Source: an uncultured Flavihumibacter sp. (GTDB taxonomy: Bacteria; Bacteroidota; Bacteroidia; Chitinophagales; Chitinophagaceae). Taken from it: a stretch of 24,353 nt of DNA. The notes below the pieces were generated by a model. The model was given only the letters and a program-made list of their open reading frames with translations, had not been told where the DNA came from and searched no databases. The DNA is taken from assembly GCA_946481605.1 (NCBI GenBank), contig CAMLPA010000007.1, positions 1-24,353 on the forward strand. The letters run 5' to 3'. Positions 1 to 6,513 of the stretch are shown here, piece after piece. Position 1 is the stretch's first letter, and every line of letters starts with the position of its first letter. Position numbers and translations under genes: made by a program.

Positions 1-3
1 AGC

Positions 4-23
4 CCCCATGTAGAAACATGGGG
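4..23. terminator. Hairpin, possible terminator of a gene left of the window
   Basis: CCCCATGT (4-11) pairs perfectly with ACATGGGG (16-23) around a 4-base loop. The plus strand continues with only ACTTCTT, so a T-tract is weak on this side. On minus the T-tract, if any, would lie left of the window. The shape matches the bidirectional terminator at 5006-5034. The direction is undecided. Confidence 0.45.
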
Positions 24-59
24 ACTTCTTGGTTAAGGCTCTGATTAGTAGCTATATAA

Positions 60-215
60 ATTCCGAGCGAAGCGAAGGAATCTCCCCGAAACGAGAAATC
101 TCTTCTTGTGATGCGCTTTACGAAGGAATCTCCCAGAGACTAGAAATCCCATCTCGTGATGCAACCCCAGCGAAGGAACCGCCCCAAAGCAAGGCAGTCT
201 CAGCGAATCGAATTC
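60..215. repeat. Diverged tandem intergenic repeats
   Basis: A 42-base unit at 73-114 recurs at 121-162 with about seven mismatches, exactly 48 bases apart. Both begin CGAAGGAATCTCCC and end GTGATGC. A third, more decayed copy begins at 170-171 (CGAAGGAACCGCCCC). The first unit is preceded by an imperfect palindrome, ATTCC (60-64) to GGAAT (77-81), around GAGCGAAGCGAA. This resembles the REP-like intergenic repeats containing TTCGCTTCGCTC that are common in bacterial genomes. It is too diverged and too short for CRISPR. Confidence 0.6.
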
Positions 216-369
216 ACCAAAGGAGTCTAACCTCAGCGAATCACTCTCTCAAACCAACTCCTCCCTAACTTAGAAGCATCTCACAACTCCGCCGATCTTC
301 AACCCGGAACTGTTGTCATTTTTACCCAACAAAGATAATCTTAACGTTCATATTACAATGCCCGTTCAT

Positions 370-387
370 ATACCACTTTGGTGGTAT
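370..387 (-). terminator. Weak hairpin just after the M3 peptidase stop codon
   Basis: ATACCAC (370-376) pairs with GTGGTAT (381-387) around a 4-base loop, one base past the stop codon of the minus-strand peptidase gene. On minus no T-tract follows; a short TTTT lies on the plus side. It may mark the 3' end of the peptidase mRNA, but the call is weak. Confidence 0.35.
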
Positions 388-388
388 T

Positions 389-2116
389 TTAGGCCAGAAT
401 CTTCCTGTATTCGCCTTCCACGAACTGCATAAGTGAAGCGATATACTCCGGAGAAAGGTCAAAACGAATACCCGCGGCCTCATACAACTCTCCTAATGTA
501 CGGGTGCCTCCTAAACTAAGCGCCGATATATAGTTATCTAGTGCGGCCTCGGGTTTTTCATGGAACTGCTTCCACATGCCGATTGCACCCAGTTGTGCGA
601 TACCATATTCAATATAATAGAAAGGCACTTCGTAGAGGTGCAGTTGCCTTTGCCAACTGTACTTCCGGTATTCTTCCAGGCCGGAAACATCTATTACACC
701 CGTTGAAAACTCATTCAGAATGGAGAGCCATGCTTCGGAACGTTCTTCATCTGTGTGCTGCGGATGTTCATATACCCAATGCTGGAACTTATCGATGGTG
801 GCGATCCAGGGGAAAACCGTGATCACCCTTTCGAGTTGCTTTTCACGTGCGCGTTTGAGATCGGCAGGATTTTCAAAAAAGTCTTCCCAGTTCTTCATGC
901 TGAATAATTCCATGCTCATGCTCGCGAGTTCAGCCACCTCCATAGGGTATTCTTTAAATGCGGATAATTTCAGTTCGTGTGCCAGGAAAGAATGGATGGC
1001 GTGGCCACCTTCGTGTACCATCGTAGTAACATCGTGCATCTGCCCAGCGGCATTCATGAAAATAAAAGGAGCACCGGATTCGGCGAGCGGACAATTGTAT
1101 CCCCCGGGCGCTTTCCCTTTGCGGCTTTCCAGGTCGAGATGCCCCATCTCCTTCATTTTGTTCAGGCAATCACCAAAGAATGGCCGCAGTTTGGAGAAGC
1201 AGGAAATGGATTTGTTCACCAGTTCTTCGCCGGTTTCAAAAGGATGAAGCGGCAAAGTTCCTGCGGGTTCCGCTTCCGAATCCCAGGGACGGAGCGGGTC
1301 GAGCTGCAACTTCTCTTTTTTGCGCTTATAGATTTCAGTTACCAGCGGCATCACATATTTTTTCACTGCTTCGTGGAACTGGAAACAATCTTCTTTGGTA
1401 TAGTCGAAGCGACCCAGTTCCTGGAACTTATAATCGCGGTAATTGGGGAAGCCGGCGTTCAGGGCCACCTGGTGGCGTTTTTCAATCAGCTTGGAATACA
1501 ATTCGTTTAAGGCATCCTTATCCTGGAGACGGCGTTCATTGATCTTGCGGTACACTTCTTCCCGCAGGTTGCGGTCTTCATTTTCCAGGAACTTCGCTGC
1601 CTGCTGAAGGGTGAACTCCTTGCCATTCACTTCCACGGTCATTTTACCGGCAATCTGTCCATATTGCTGTTGCATTACACTCAGTTCGCTTTGCAGGGGA
1701 ATATTTTCTTCCCTGAAAAGCTCTATCGATTTCCTTACGCTGCGGAGGTAAACGAAATATTCTTTTCCTTCCAGTTCAGCCGCGAAAGGCGATTCCACCA
1801 GTTTCCGGTTCAGCTTATCGGCATAAGGCTGAATACGGGGTTGAATTTCAGTGCAATAAAAAGTGAACGCATCTTCGAATGCCTTATTCTCGGTGTCACG
1901 CGTCATGCGGATTTGCCGCCAGCAAACATCTTCGCTGAGCACGGCCTCCAGTTCACTGAGATCGGCGAGCCATTTCTCAAGCGCTTCCTTACTATCTATC
2001 GGACGTTCCAGCAATTCCTTGAACCAGGGTTCCAGCGCTTCCCAGTTGGTAATGGCAAAATCTTCGGGTAAATACTGTCTTTTAAGCTTTTGTATAGCTG
2101 CGGTATAGGTCTTCAT
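389..2116 (-). CDS. M3 family zinc oligoendopeptidase
   Basis: This 575-residue protein has no signal peptide, so it is probably a cytoplasmic peptidase that cleaves short peptides. The zinc site is visible as HEGGH (residues 368-372), with the likely third ligand a Glu about 24 residues on in MEVAELASM (391-400). The N-terminal half is helical and charged, as in M3 peptidases that enclose a channel. The length fits the M3 branch in Bacteroidota that is related to, but distinct from, PepF. I therefore give no gene symbol. The start is the ATG at 2116. It lies 17 bases beyond the terminator hairpin at 2134-2166, which leaves no room for a separate promoter between them. Expression may depend on read-through from the DUF5606 gene or on a promoter inside that gene's 3' end. 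The family call is firm; the substrate is unknown. Confidence 0.93.
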   Translation of the reverse strand: MKTYTAAIQKLKRQYLPEDFAITNWEALEPWFKELLERPIDSKEALEKWLADLSELEAVLSEDVCWRQIRMTRDTENKAFEDAFTFYCTEIQPRIQPYADKLNRKLVESPFAAELEGKEYFVYLRSVRKSIELFREENIPLQSELSVMQQQYGQIAGKMTVEVNGKEFTLQQAAKFLENEDRNLREEVYRKINERRLQDKDALNELYSKLIEKRHQVALNAGFPNYRDYKFQELGRFDYTKEDCFQFHEAVKKYVMPLVTEIYKRKKEKLQLDPLRPWDSEAEPAGTLPLHPFETGEELVNKSISCFSKLRPFFGDCLNKMKEMGHLDLESRKGKAPGGYNCPLAESGAPFIFMNAAGQMHDVTTMVHEGGHAIHSFLAHELKLSAFKEYPMEVAELASMSMELFSMKNWEDFFENPADLKRAREKQLERVITVFPWIATIDKFQHWVYEHPQHTDEERSEAWLSILNEFSTGVIDVSGLEEYRKYSWQRQLHLYEVPFYYIEYGIAQLGAIGMWKQFHEKPEAALDNYISALSLGGTRTLGELYEAAGIRFDLSPEYIASLMQFVEGEYRKILA

Positions 2117-2133
2117 AACTTCAATTTAAAGAA

Positions 2134-2166
2134 AAAACCGGCTGGAAAAATCCCAAGGCCGGTTTT
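2134..2166 (-). terminator. Intrinsic terminator after the DUF5606 gene
   Basis: On minus, AAAACCGGC (2166-2158) pairs with GCCGGTTTT (2142-2134), and the transcript continues with more T residues then CTTT. It lies 22 bases after the DUF5606 stop codon and just before the peptidase start, so it could act as a partial terminator between two genes on the same strand. Confidence 0.8.
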
Positions 2167-2188
2167 GAAAAAATTTATGTTTTCCTTT

Positions 2189-2755
2189 TTACTCTTCTGT
2201 TTTCTTTTTGCGGGGCGCTTTCTTTTTGGGCGCTTCCGCTTCGGCCTCAGCAGTGGCAGGTTCTTCCGCCTTTTTCTTTTTAGGCGCTTTTTTCTCTGCT
2301 TTCGGCGCTTCTGCTTCAGGAGCGGCTACTGCTTCGGCTTCTTCTTCCGGCGCATTGGCATCTTCGGCAGCCTGGCTCAGTTTGAAGGCCACTTCATTGT
2401 TCTTGAGCACTTCAAACCATTTCACCATCTTCTTCATATCGCTGGTGTACACCCTTTCCTGGTCCAGTTCGGGGAACACTTCCTGGAAATAAGCTTTCAG
2501 CGCCTTGGTATCCTTCACATCGGGCAACGCCTTTGTGTTTTTTTCCATGGCCTGGAATACTTCCACCAGGTTTACGTTATCACTAACGGTATATACTTCA
2601 ATACTTTCAAGGTGCGAGAAATTGTGTACGCGGGAGGCCACGAAACGTGTGGTCTTGTCATCGAGAGACCGAACGATGGCACCATCGTTTTTGCTGCTCA
2701 CCAGCTCAAATAATCCACTCAATCCTGTAACGGCGATAATTTTTCCGTATTCCAT
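2189..2755 (-). CDS. DUF5606-type protein with a Lys/Ala/Glu-rich tail
   Basis: This 188-residue protein has no signal peptide or membrane segment. Residues 1 to about 140 form a compact domain that I recognise as the DUF5606 family of Bacteroidota: it opens with EYGKIIAVTGLSGLFELVS and includes FVASRVHNFSHLESIEVYT. Its function is not established. The last 55 residues or so are low-complexity, alternating Glu/Ala-rich blocks with Lys-rich blocks such as APKKKKAEE and APRKKKTEE. This looks like a histone H1-like disordered tail and suggests binding to nucleic acid or acidic partners (inference). A perfect TATATTTG -7 element lies just upstream and a strong terminator follows. It is divergent from the sigma-factor operon. 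The family call is good; the role is unknown. Confidence 0.85.
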   Translation of the reverse strand: MEYGKIIAVTGLSGLFELVSSKNDGAIVRSLDDKTTRFVASRVHNFSHLESIEVYTVSDNVNLVEVFQAMEKNTKALPDVKDTKALKAYFQEVFPELDQERVYTSDMKKMVKWFEVLKNNEVAFKLSQAAEDANAPEEEAEAVAAPEAEAPKAEKKAPKKKKAEEPATAEAEAEAPKKKAPRKKKTEE

Positions 2756-2778
2756 ACTGATATTTTTTTCAAGGAGTG

Positions 2779-2786
2779 CAAATATA
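2779..2786 (-). promoter_or_regulatory. Bacteroidota-type -7 element for the DUF5606 gene
   Basis: On minus this reads TATATTTG, an exact match to the TAnnTTTG consensus used by the Bacteroidota primary sigma factor. It lies 23 bases before the ATG at 2755, which implies a leader of roughly 15 bases. No clear TTTG -33 element is seen at the expected spacing. Confidence 0.6.
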
Positions 2787-2901
2787 CGGGTTTAGGTACG
2801 AGATAAGTTCCCGGCAGGAAGATTTTGGCGGAACAGCCTTGCCAAGGCGGGCGATAAGTGAGTAGCTAAAGGTGAAAATAATCTGAAAATTTCCAAATGA
2901 A

Positions 2902-2933
2902 ATTTGCGATATTGTCGTCTATATCAGGCAAAT
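2902..2933. promoter_or_regulatory. Inverted repeat upstream of the ECF sigma gene
   Basis: ATTTGC-GATAT (2902-2912) is mirrored by ATATC-AG-GCAAAT (2921-2933), giving 11 pairs interrupted by a 2-base bulge around an 8-base centre. It lies 56 bases before the sigma-factor start in the divergent intergenic region, where an operator would be expected. It could also fold in a leader RNA. The regulator is unknown. Confidence 0.4.
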
Positions 2934-2988
2934 CAGCATAAGGATATAGCGGGCTCCCCTGGTTGGCCGCTGCGCAAAAAACGATATT

Positions 2989-3570
2989 TTGAACGAAAGG
3001 ATACTTATTGAAGAGCTCAGGCAGGGAAACCAGGCGGCATTCAAACAGTTGGTGGAAGCCTGGCAGAACATGGTGTACAACACCGCGCTGGGCATTCTGC
3101 AGCATCCTGAAGACGCAGAAGACGTGGCGCAGGAGGTTTTTGTTCAGGCTTACCAGTCGATCCACGGTTTTAAGGGCGATGCCAAACTATCGACCTGGCT
3201 GTACAGGATCACCTTATCCAAAGCAATGGACCATATCCGGCGGAAGAAAAGGAAAAAAAGATTCGCTTTTGTCCGCAGCCTGTTCGGCGAACAGGGAGAA
3301 CTGGTAGAAGATCCCCCGGAATTTCACCATCCCGGTGTATCGCTCGACCAGAAAGAAATGGCCGCAGTTCTTTTTAAAGCAATAGAAAAACTCCCTGAAA
3401 GCCAGCGCGTTGCCTTCAGTTTGCACAAAGTGGAAGGACTAAGCTACCAGGAAGTAAGTGAAGTAATGGAGAATACGGTGCCGGCAGTGGAATCGCTGAT
3501 GCACCGGGCCAAAATGAACCTCCGGAAATGGCTGGGCGATTATTATAAAAACCTGGACAGCGAAGGTTAA
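2989..3570 (+). CDS. ECF-type RNA polymerase sigma factor
   Basis: This 193-residue protein has the two-domain layout of an ECF (sigma-70 group 4) factor. Region 2 covers about residues 20-88, with the DAEDVAQEVF helix at 42-51 and STWLYRITLSKAMDHIRRKK at 68-87. A basic linker follows, and region 4 covers about 128-182 with the helix-turn-helix LSYQEVSEVMENTVPAVESL (151-170). It would direct RNA polymerase to a small regulon. The start is a TTG at 2989. Family members usually begin about here, and the next in-frame ATG (codon 28) would remove part of region 2. The next gene, 26 bases on, encodes a one-TM protein that is the likely partner anti-sigma factor. The two genes after that encode Spy/CpxP-like envelope proteins, so an envelope-stress role is inferred. 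Confidence 0.93.
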   Translation: MNERILIEELRQGNQAAFKQLVEAWQNMVYNTALGILQHPEDAEDVAQEVFVQAYQSIHGFKGDAKLSTWLYRITLSKAMDHIRRKKRKKRFAFVRSLFGEQGELVEDPPEFHHPGVSLDQKEMAAVLFKAIEKLPESQRVAFSLHKVEGLSYQEVSEVMENTVPAVESLMHRAKMNLRKWLGDYYKNLDSEG

Positions 3571-3596
3571 TTGAAGAAAGAACGTCTAAATTTATC

Positions 3597-3935
3597 ATGA
3601 TGAACCTTGAAAATGACATCACCAAAAAAGTTGACGCCACGCTCGAAAGCCTGAACGGCCTTCAGAGAGCGGAAGCGCCAGCCTTTTTATTTACGAGGGT
3701 GCAGGCCGCGCTGCGCGCGGAAGACGCCTTCTCTCCCTGGGAACGTATCCTCCAGTTTATCGGCAAACCATCGGTCGCCTTTGGCGCCCTCCTGCTGATA
3801 CTGGCACTCAACGGATCCATCCTTGCCTGGAAAGAATCCCTGATGGGAAACAATTCCACCACCCAGACCCGTGAAGAATTCGCCGATGAATACAACCTCG
3901 CGGTGAATACTTTTTATGATTACGAAAACAAGTAA
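3597..3935 (+). CDS. Single-TM protein, probable anti-sigma factor
   Basis: This 112-residue protein has an N-terminal cytoplasmic part (1-57) and one membrane helix at about 59-78 (SVAFGALLLILALNGSILAW). A short acidic outer tail ends in YDYENK. I recognise no named domain, and in particular no HxxxCxxC zinc motif of classical anti-sigma factors. The topology and the position 26 bases behind an ECF sigma gene, and 3 bases before the next gene, make an anti-sigma role the best inference. Two adjacent ATGs (3597 and 3600) could start it. It could instead be a small sensor subunit. Confidence 0.8.
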   Translation: MMNLENDITKKVDATLESLNGLQRAEAPAFLFTRVQAALRAEDAFSPWERILQFIGKPSVAFGALLLILALNGSILAWKESLMGNNSTTQTREEFADEYNLAVNTFYDYENK

Positions 3936-3938
3936 GGA

Positions 3939-4490
3939 ATGATCAGTGCTAAAAGGTACAAGTGGCTCGTGTTTATCATCAGCGTATTATTAGTGGCCAA
4001 CGTGGTGTTGCTGTATATGCTGGTAAGTGAAGAAAAGAAACCGGGGGAGCCTAAAAAAACGGAAAAGCCGCAGCAAAAACACCCCTACGGCAGAACCGGT
4101 GAAATGCTGGAAAAAGAAGTAGGTTTCTCCAAAGAACAACTGGAGCGCTATACAAAACTCAGGGAAGCACACTGGAATACCATGGGCCCTCTTTTTGAAA
4201 AAATGCGCAACTCCAAAGATTCTTTCTATCAACTGTTACGGGTACCCGAACTGAGCGATTCGGCCCTGAAAAACGCCGCAACTGCAATCGGGAATGCCCA
4301 ACTGGCCATAGACCTTCAGACCTTCAAACATTTCAATGAAGTAAAAGCATTGTGCCTGCCTGAACAGCGCGAAAAATTCGATGCGTTCATTGAAGATGTG
4401 ATCAAAAAAATGACCATGACCAGGGGCCGTGTAAACAACAACAAGGCTTCGGAAGATTCTTTAAAAAATTTACCCCAAAAAATGAAATAA
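3939..4490 (+). CDS. Membrane-anchored Spy/CpxP-like periplasmic protein
   Basis: This 183-residue protein has an N-terminal signal anchor at about residues 9-29 (WLVFIISVLLVANVVLLYMLV). A Lys/Pro/Glu-rich linker (31-48) precedes a helical periplasmic domain (50-165). That domain resembles the Spy/CpxP or periplasmic heavy-metal-sensor group: EVGFSKEQLERYTKLREAHW early, then TFKHFNEVKALCLPEQREKF (128-147) with the typical LxxEQRxKF pattern. Such proteins act as periplasmic chaperones or as stress sensors that restrain an ECF pathway. Only three bases separate it from the preceding gene, so the two are co-translated. The family is likely; whether it chaperones or senses cannot be told from sequence. 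Confidence 0.8.
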   Translation: MISAKRYKWLVFIISVLLVANVVLLYMLVSEEKKPGEPKKTEKPQQKHPYGRTGEMLEKEVGFSKEQLERYTKLREAHWNTMGPLFEKMRNSKDSFYQLLRVPELSDSALKNAATAIGNAQLAIDLQTFKHFNEVKALCLPEQREKFDAFIEDVIKKMTMTRGRVNNNKASEDSLKNLPQKMK

Positions 4491-4568
4491 CTACGAAGGT
4501 TTTTCCAGGTCCCGGCTTCTAATATTCAGTACTACTTAATTACTATAATTCTTAAATCAACTACTGAA

Positions 4569-4979
4569 ATGAAAGCCAGAATCTTGTTCCTCGTAGGTTT
4601 TTTCTTCGCCACAACTTTCGCATTGCACGCACAGCCTCCAGGAGGCGGTCGCGGTATGATGCGCACACCTGAAGAAAGAGTAAAGACCCTTTTTGAAAAA
4701 GCAGGTCCTGAACTGAAACTTGAAAAAGAGACACAAGCCAAAGTAGAAGCGGCTTACCTCGACTTCTACAAAGGCCAGCAGAAAATATTTGAAGCCGCAA
4801 GAAATGGCGGTGAAAGGCCCGACCGCTCCGTGTTTGAAAAAATGACTACCGAGCGCGATGAGAAAGTAAAAAAACTCATCACTGAAGAGCAATTCAAAAA
4901 ATTGAAAGAAATCGAAGAAGCGCAGCGTCCACAACGCGGCGGTGGTGGTAACGGCGGCGGCAACCGCAGCCAGCAGTAA
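4569..4979 (+). CDS. Secreted Spy-like helical protein with Gly-rich tail
   Basis: This 136-residue protein has a clear signal peptide (1-21, ending FALHA before QPPGGG). The mature part begins with a Gly/Pro/Met patch. A charged helical region follows (33-118) in which TEEQFKKLKEIEEAQRPQ recalls the C-terminal helix motif of Spy/CpxP-like proteins. It ends in a Gly/Asn-rich tail. It probably binds unfolded proteins or metal in the periplasm (inference). It is 78 bases behind the third gene of the sigma operon, so it may share that transcript or have its own promoter. The bidirectional terminator at 5006-5034 closes the unit. Confidence 0.8.
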   Translation: MKARILFLVGFFFATTFALHAQPPGGGRGMMRTPEERVKTLFEKAGPELKLEKETQAKVEAAYLDFYKGQQKIFEAARNGGERPDRSVFEKMTTERDEKVKKLITEEQFKKLKEIEEAQRPQRGGGGNGGGNRSQQ

Positions 4980-5005
4980 ATAATTTTGGTTTTGGTGCTT
5001 AGCGA

Positions 5006-5034
5006 AAGCCCCGCATTTGCGGGGCTTAGCTTTT
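5006..5034. terminator. Bidirectional intrinsic terminator
   Basis: AAGCCCCGC (5006-5014) pairs with GCGGGGCTT (5019-5027) around ATTT, followed on plus by AGCTTTT. It lies between convergent genes (stops at 4979 plus and 5037 minus) and probably serves both; on minus a short TTTCGC follows. Confidence 0.85.
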
Positions 5035-5036
5035 AG

Positions 5037-5639
5037 TTACATATCGTCATCGTCGTCCTCTAACATGATCTCCGTATCTGCACCTTTGTCGTACATCTTA
5101 ATACACACATCCCATTCGGGGAAGACGAATTCCATCGTGACCACGATCTTCAGTTTCTCCACCACATCGTCTGAAGGCATCAGCGCATATAATGTTTCAC
5201 TGAACCCTTTTTCTTCCGAAGGGAGATTGTAAGTGCCATCCATAATATACGGGCGGTGCTTTCCCATATTGATGATGCCTCTTTTCAATTCATTGCAAAT
5301 GGCTTTGTACTTTGCGGACGCAGCCTTGAAGTCTTCTGAGCGAAACATCAGCGCTTCAAAACTTACCACATTACCATTCGGGGTATTAAACTTCGAGAAA
5401 TGCGCGCTGATAGCGCCTGTTGGCGGTGTGGTACATTCGAACTCCGTGAACTCAGGATTGGATACTGTTTCAGCGCCCATCACATTACGGAATGCGTTAG
5501 GATAATCCTTAAGAATATGTTCCACTGATGATTTGAGTGTTGGACCGGCCACATGACTAACGGTACGCAACATACTTTGAGCTTTTGCTGTAAGGGTTCC
5601 TCCGAGGGCAAGGCCCAGCACGAGTAAAGTTGTTTTCAT
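5037..5639 (-). CDS. Secreted protein of unknown function with an Asp-rich C-terminus
   Basis: This 200-residue protein has a clean signal peptide (MKTTLLVLGLALGGTLTAKA, then QS). I do not recognise a family. The mature part contains two spaced Cys (CTTPPTGAISAHFSKF near 69 and KAICNEL near 115) plus a third near residue 179. It ends in an acidic run, EIMLEDDDDDM, which could bind calcium or other cations (inference). The ATG at 5639 is chosen over an upstream GTG at 5657 because it starts exactly at the signal peptide. It stands alone on minus, convergent with the Spy-like gene and divergent from the small ORF at 5789. The export call is firm; the function is unknown. Confidence 0.8.
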   Translation of the reverse strand: MKTTLLVLGLALGGTLTAKAQSMLRTVSHVAGPTLKSSVEHILKDYPNAFRNVMGAETVSNPEFTEFECTTPPTGAISAHFSKFNTPNGNVVSFEALMFRSEDFKAASAKYKAICNELKRGIINMGKHRPYIMDGTYNLPSEEKGFSETLYALMPSDDVVEKLKIVVTMEFVFPEWDVCIKMYDKGADTEIMLEDDDDDM

Positions 5640-5719
5640 TGGAAGGGGATTTGGCACAAGTTATTACATTCACAAGTTCTTCACAATGCCCTGCTCCTTA
5701 ATTTTAAAAAAAGAAGTTG

Positions 5720-5750
5720 TTGCACAATAACCAGCGCATCGCTACGTTTT
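5720..5750 (+). promoter_or_regulatory. Candidate promoter for the 58-residue ORF
   Basis: TTG (5720-5722), a 20-base spacer and TACGTTTT (5743-5750) approximate the Bacteroidota -33/-7 pattern (TTTG, 19-21 bases, TAnnTTTG). It would give a leader of about 30 bases before the ATG at 5789. The -7 match lacks the final G. Confidence 0.4.
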
Positions 5751-5788
5751 AGCCTGTTACTGACCCCTCATCCATAAAACCAATATCA

Positions 5789-5965
5789 ATGAAAAAGAAC
5801 CAGGTGCAATATGCACACGACGAGGCGCGCATGTATCGCCGTTATTACCGTCCCAACACCAATCCCATTTATTTACTGAAATCGTTGCTTTGTGTTTTCC
5901 TTAGCGGAGAAGCGCCTTATGGCAGGCCATCTTATATTGAAAGAAAGAAGCAACTTCTGAAATAG
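5789..5965 (+). CDS. Small basic Tyr-rich protein of unknown function (58 residues)
   Basis: An ATG-to-TAG frame encodes 58 residues, beginning MKKNQVQYAHDEARMYRRYY and ending YIERKKQLLK. It has 12 Lys/Arg against 4 Asp/Glu, and 7 Tyr. A short hydrophobic stretch in the middle (IYLLKSLLCVFLSG, 27-40) is too short and polar-flanked for a confident membrane helix. I recognise no family. Support for a real gene: a plausible promoter upstream, a textbook terminator 53 bases after the stop on the same strand with no other plus-strand gene to serve, and an intact frame in an otherwise gene-free stretch. A non-coding RNA between the same promoter and terminator is the main alternative. Confidence 0.6.
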   Translation: MKKNQVQYAHDEARMYRRYYRPNTNPIYLLKSLLCVFLSGEAPYGRPSYIERKKQLLK

Positions 5966-6018
5966 TTATTGCGTCTGACCAATAACGCAGCACAAACCTC
6001 TGAAACCACATTGTGCTG

Positions 6019-6044
6019 AAAACCCCGCAGTGATGCGGGGTTTT
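6019..6044 (+). terminator. Strong intrinsic terminator after the 58-residue ORF
   Basis: AAAACCCCGCA (6019-6029) pairs with TGCGGGGTTTT (6034-6044) around GTGA, and the T-tract continues as TTTTTC. It is the only plausible terminator for the small ORF at 5789-5965. Confidence 0.85.
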
Positions 6045-6068
6045 TCTTTAGAGGTAATAGGTGTTTTC

Positions 6069-6145
6069 TTTTCACGCAATTGCTTACTGCTGCGTTCCGC
6101 GCAGTGCGCTGCGCACTGCTTCGTTCCTCGCAGGAGCAAGGACGC
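6069..6145 (+). repeat. Dispersed repeat, copy A
   Basis: This copy shares TTTTCACGCAATTGCTT (6069-6085, 16 of 17) and the 33-base block 6113-6145 (32 of 33) with copy C at 9711-9804. It contains a 19-base palindrome at 6101-6119 (GCAGTGCGC, T, GCGCACTGC), which is REP-like. Its right end (to about 6200) is diverged. No coding capacity is seen. Confidence 0.7.
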
Positions 6146-6305
6146 TAGGCGTTAGTTGGTTGGGGATTTTTATTGCACGCGACGACGCGGCGACGCAACG
6201 TTTGGAGTACTGAACTTAAGAGAGATGTTTCATTCTAAAGGGTAACTTATTAATCGAATAGAGGCTGCGCATTACCGAAAACTGATCCTTTACAGAGCTG
6301 AATAA

Positions 6306-6337
6306 AAACAGGGTATCAAAAATCTGATACCCTGTTT
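6306..6337 (-). terminator. Intrinsic terminator of the Gly-rich receptor gene
   Basis: AAACAGGGTATCA (6306-6318) and TGATACCCTGTTT (6325-6337) form a perfect 13-bp stem with a 6-base loop. On minus it is followed by further T residues (TTTTTATT). It lies about 180 bases past the receptor stop codon, which gives that mRNA a long 3' tail. Confidence 0.8.
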
Positions 6338-6423
6338 ACATGTATATGCGCTGGTAAAAATCACGTTAACTTTTCGCAAACTTCTCTTCAAAAGAGCGGT
6401 TTTAGCGATCACGGGAAAACATA

Positions 6424-6508
6424 CCTCAACTTGCAGCACCTGAACCACTCTTTGCGTCCTTGCTCCTTTGCGCTGCGCAGTGCGAAGTACAAAGCAGTCG
6501 CGTGAAAA
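6424..6508 (-). repeat. Dispersed repeat, copy B (inverted)
   Basis: Read on minus this copy starts TTTTCACGCGACTGCTTTGTA, shares GGAGCAAGGACGC with copy A (GGGGCAAGGACGC in copy C), and ends GGTGCTGCAAGTTGAGG. Those are the same blocks in the same order as copy C at 9711-9804. It begins 5 bases past the receptor stop codon. Confidence 0.7.
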
Positions 6509-6513
6509 CTTCT

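Larger units (their letters stand above)
1..388. other. Gene-free left edge
   Basis: No convincing gene lies here. A 79-codon open frame at 29-268 coincides with the repeats listed separately and has no family resemblance. The stretch holds an 8-bp hairpin at 4-23, diverged tandem repeats at about 60-215, and a small hairpin at 370-387 just past the stop codon of the M3 peptidase. The remaining bases (about 245-365) are unremarkable. Confidence 0.7.
5966..6513. other. Gene-free stretch with terminators and repeats
   Basis: No gene is supported here. It holds the plus terminator at 6019-6044, repeat copy A (6069-6145), an unremarkable AT-rich section (about 6205-6300), the minus terminator of the Gly-rich receptor at 6306-6337 and repeat copy B (6424-6508). 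Copy B therefore lies in the 3' untranslated part of the receptor mRNA. Confidence 0.7.

Noticed and set aside
73..215. CRISPR array
   Set aside because: Only two to three diverged copies, with gaps of about 6-8 bases between units instead of spacers, and no cas genes in the window.
29..268. 79-codon plus-strand open frame
   Set aside because: It spans the diverged tandem repeats, and its peptide repeats follow the DNA repeats. It has no family resemblance.
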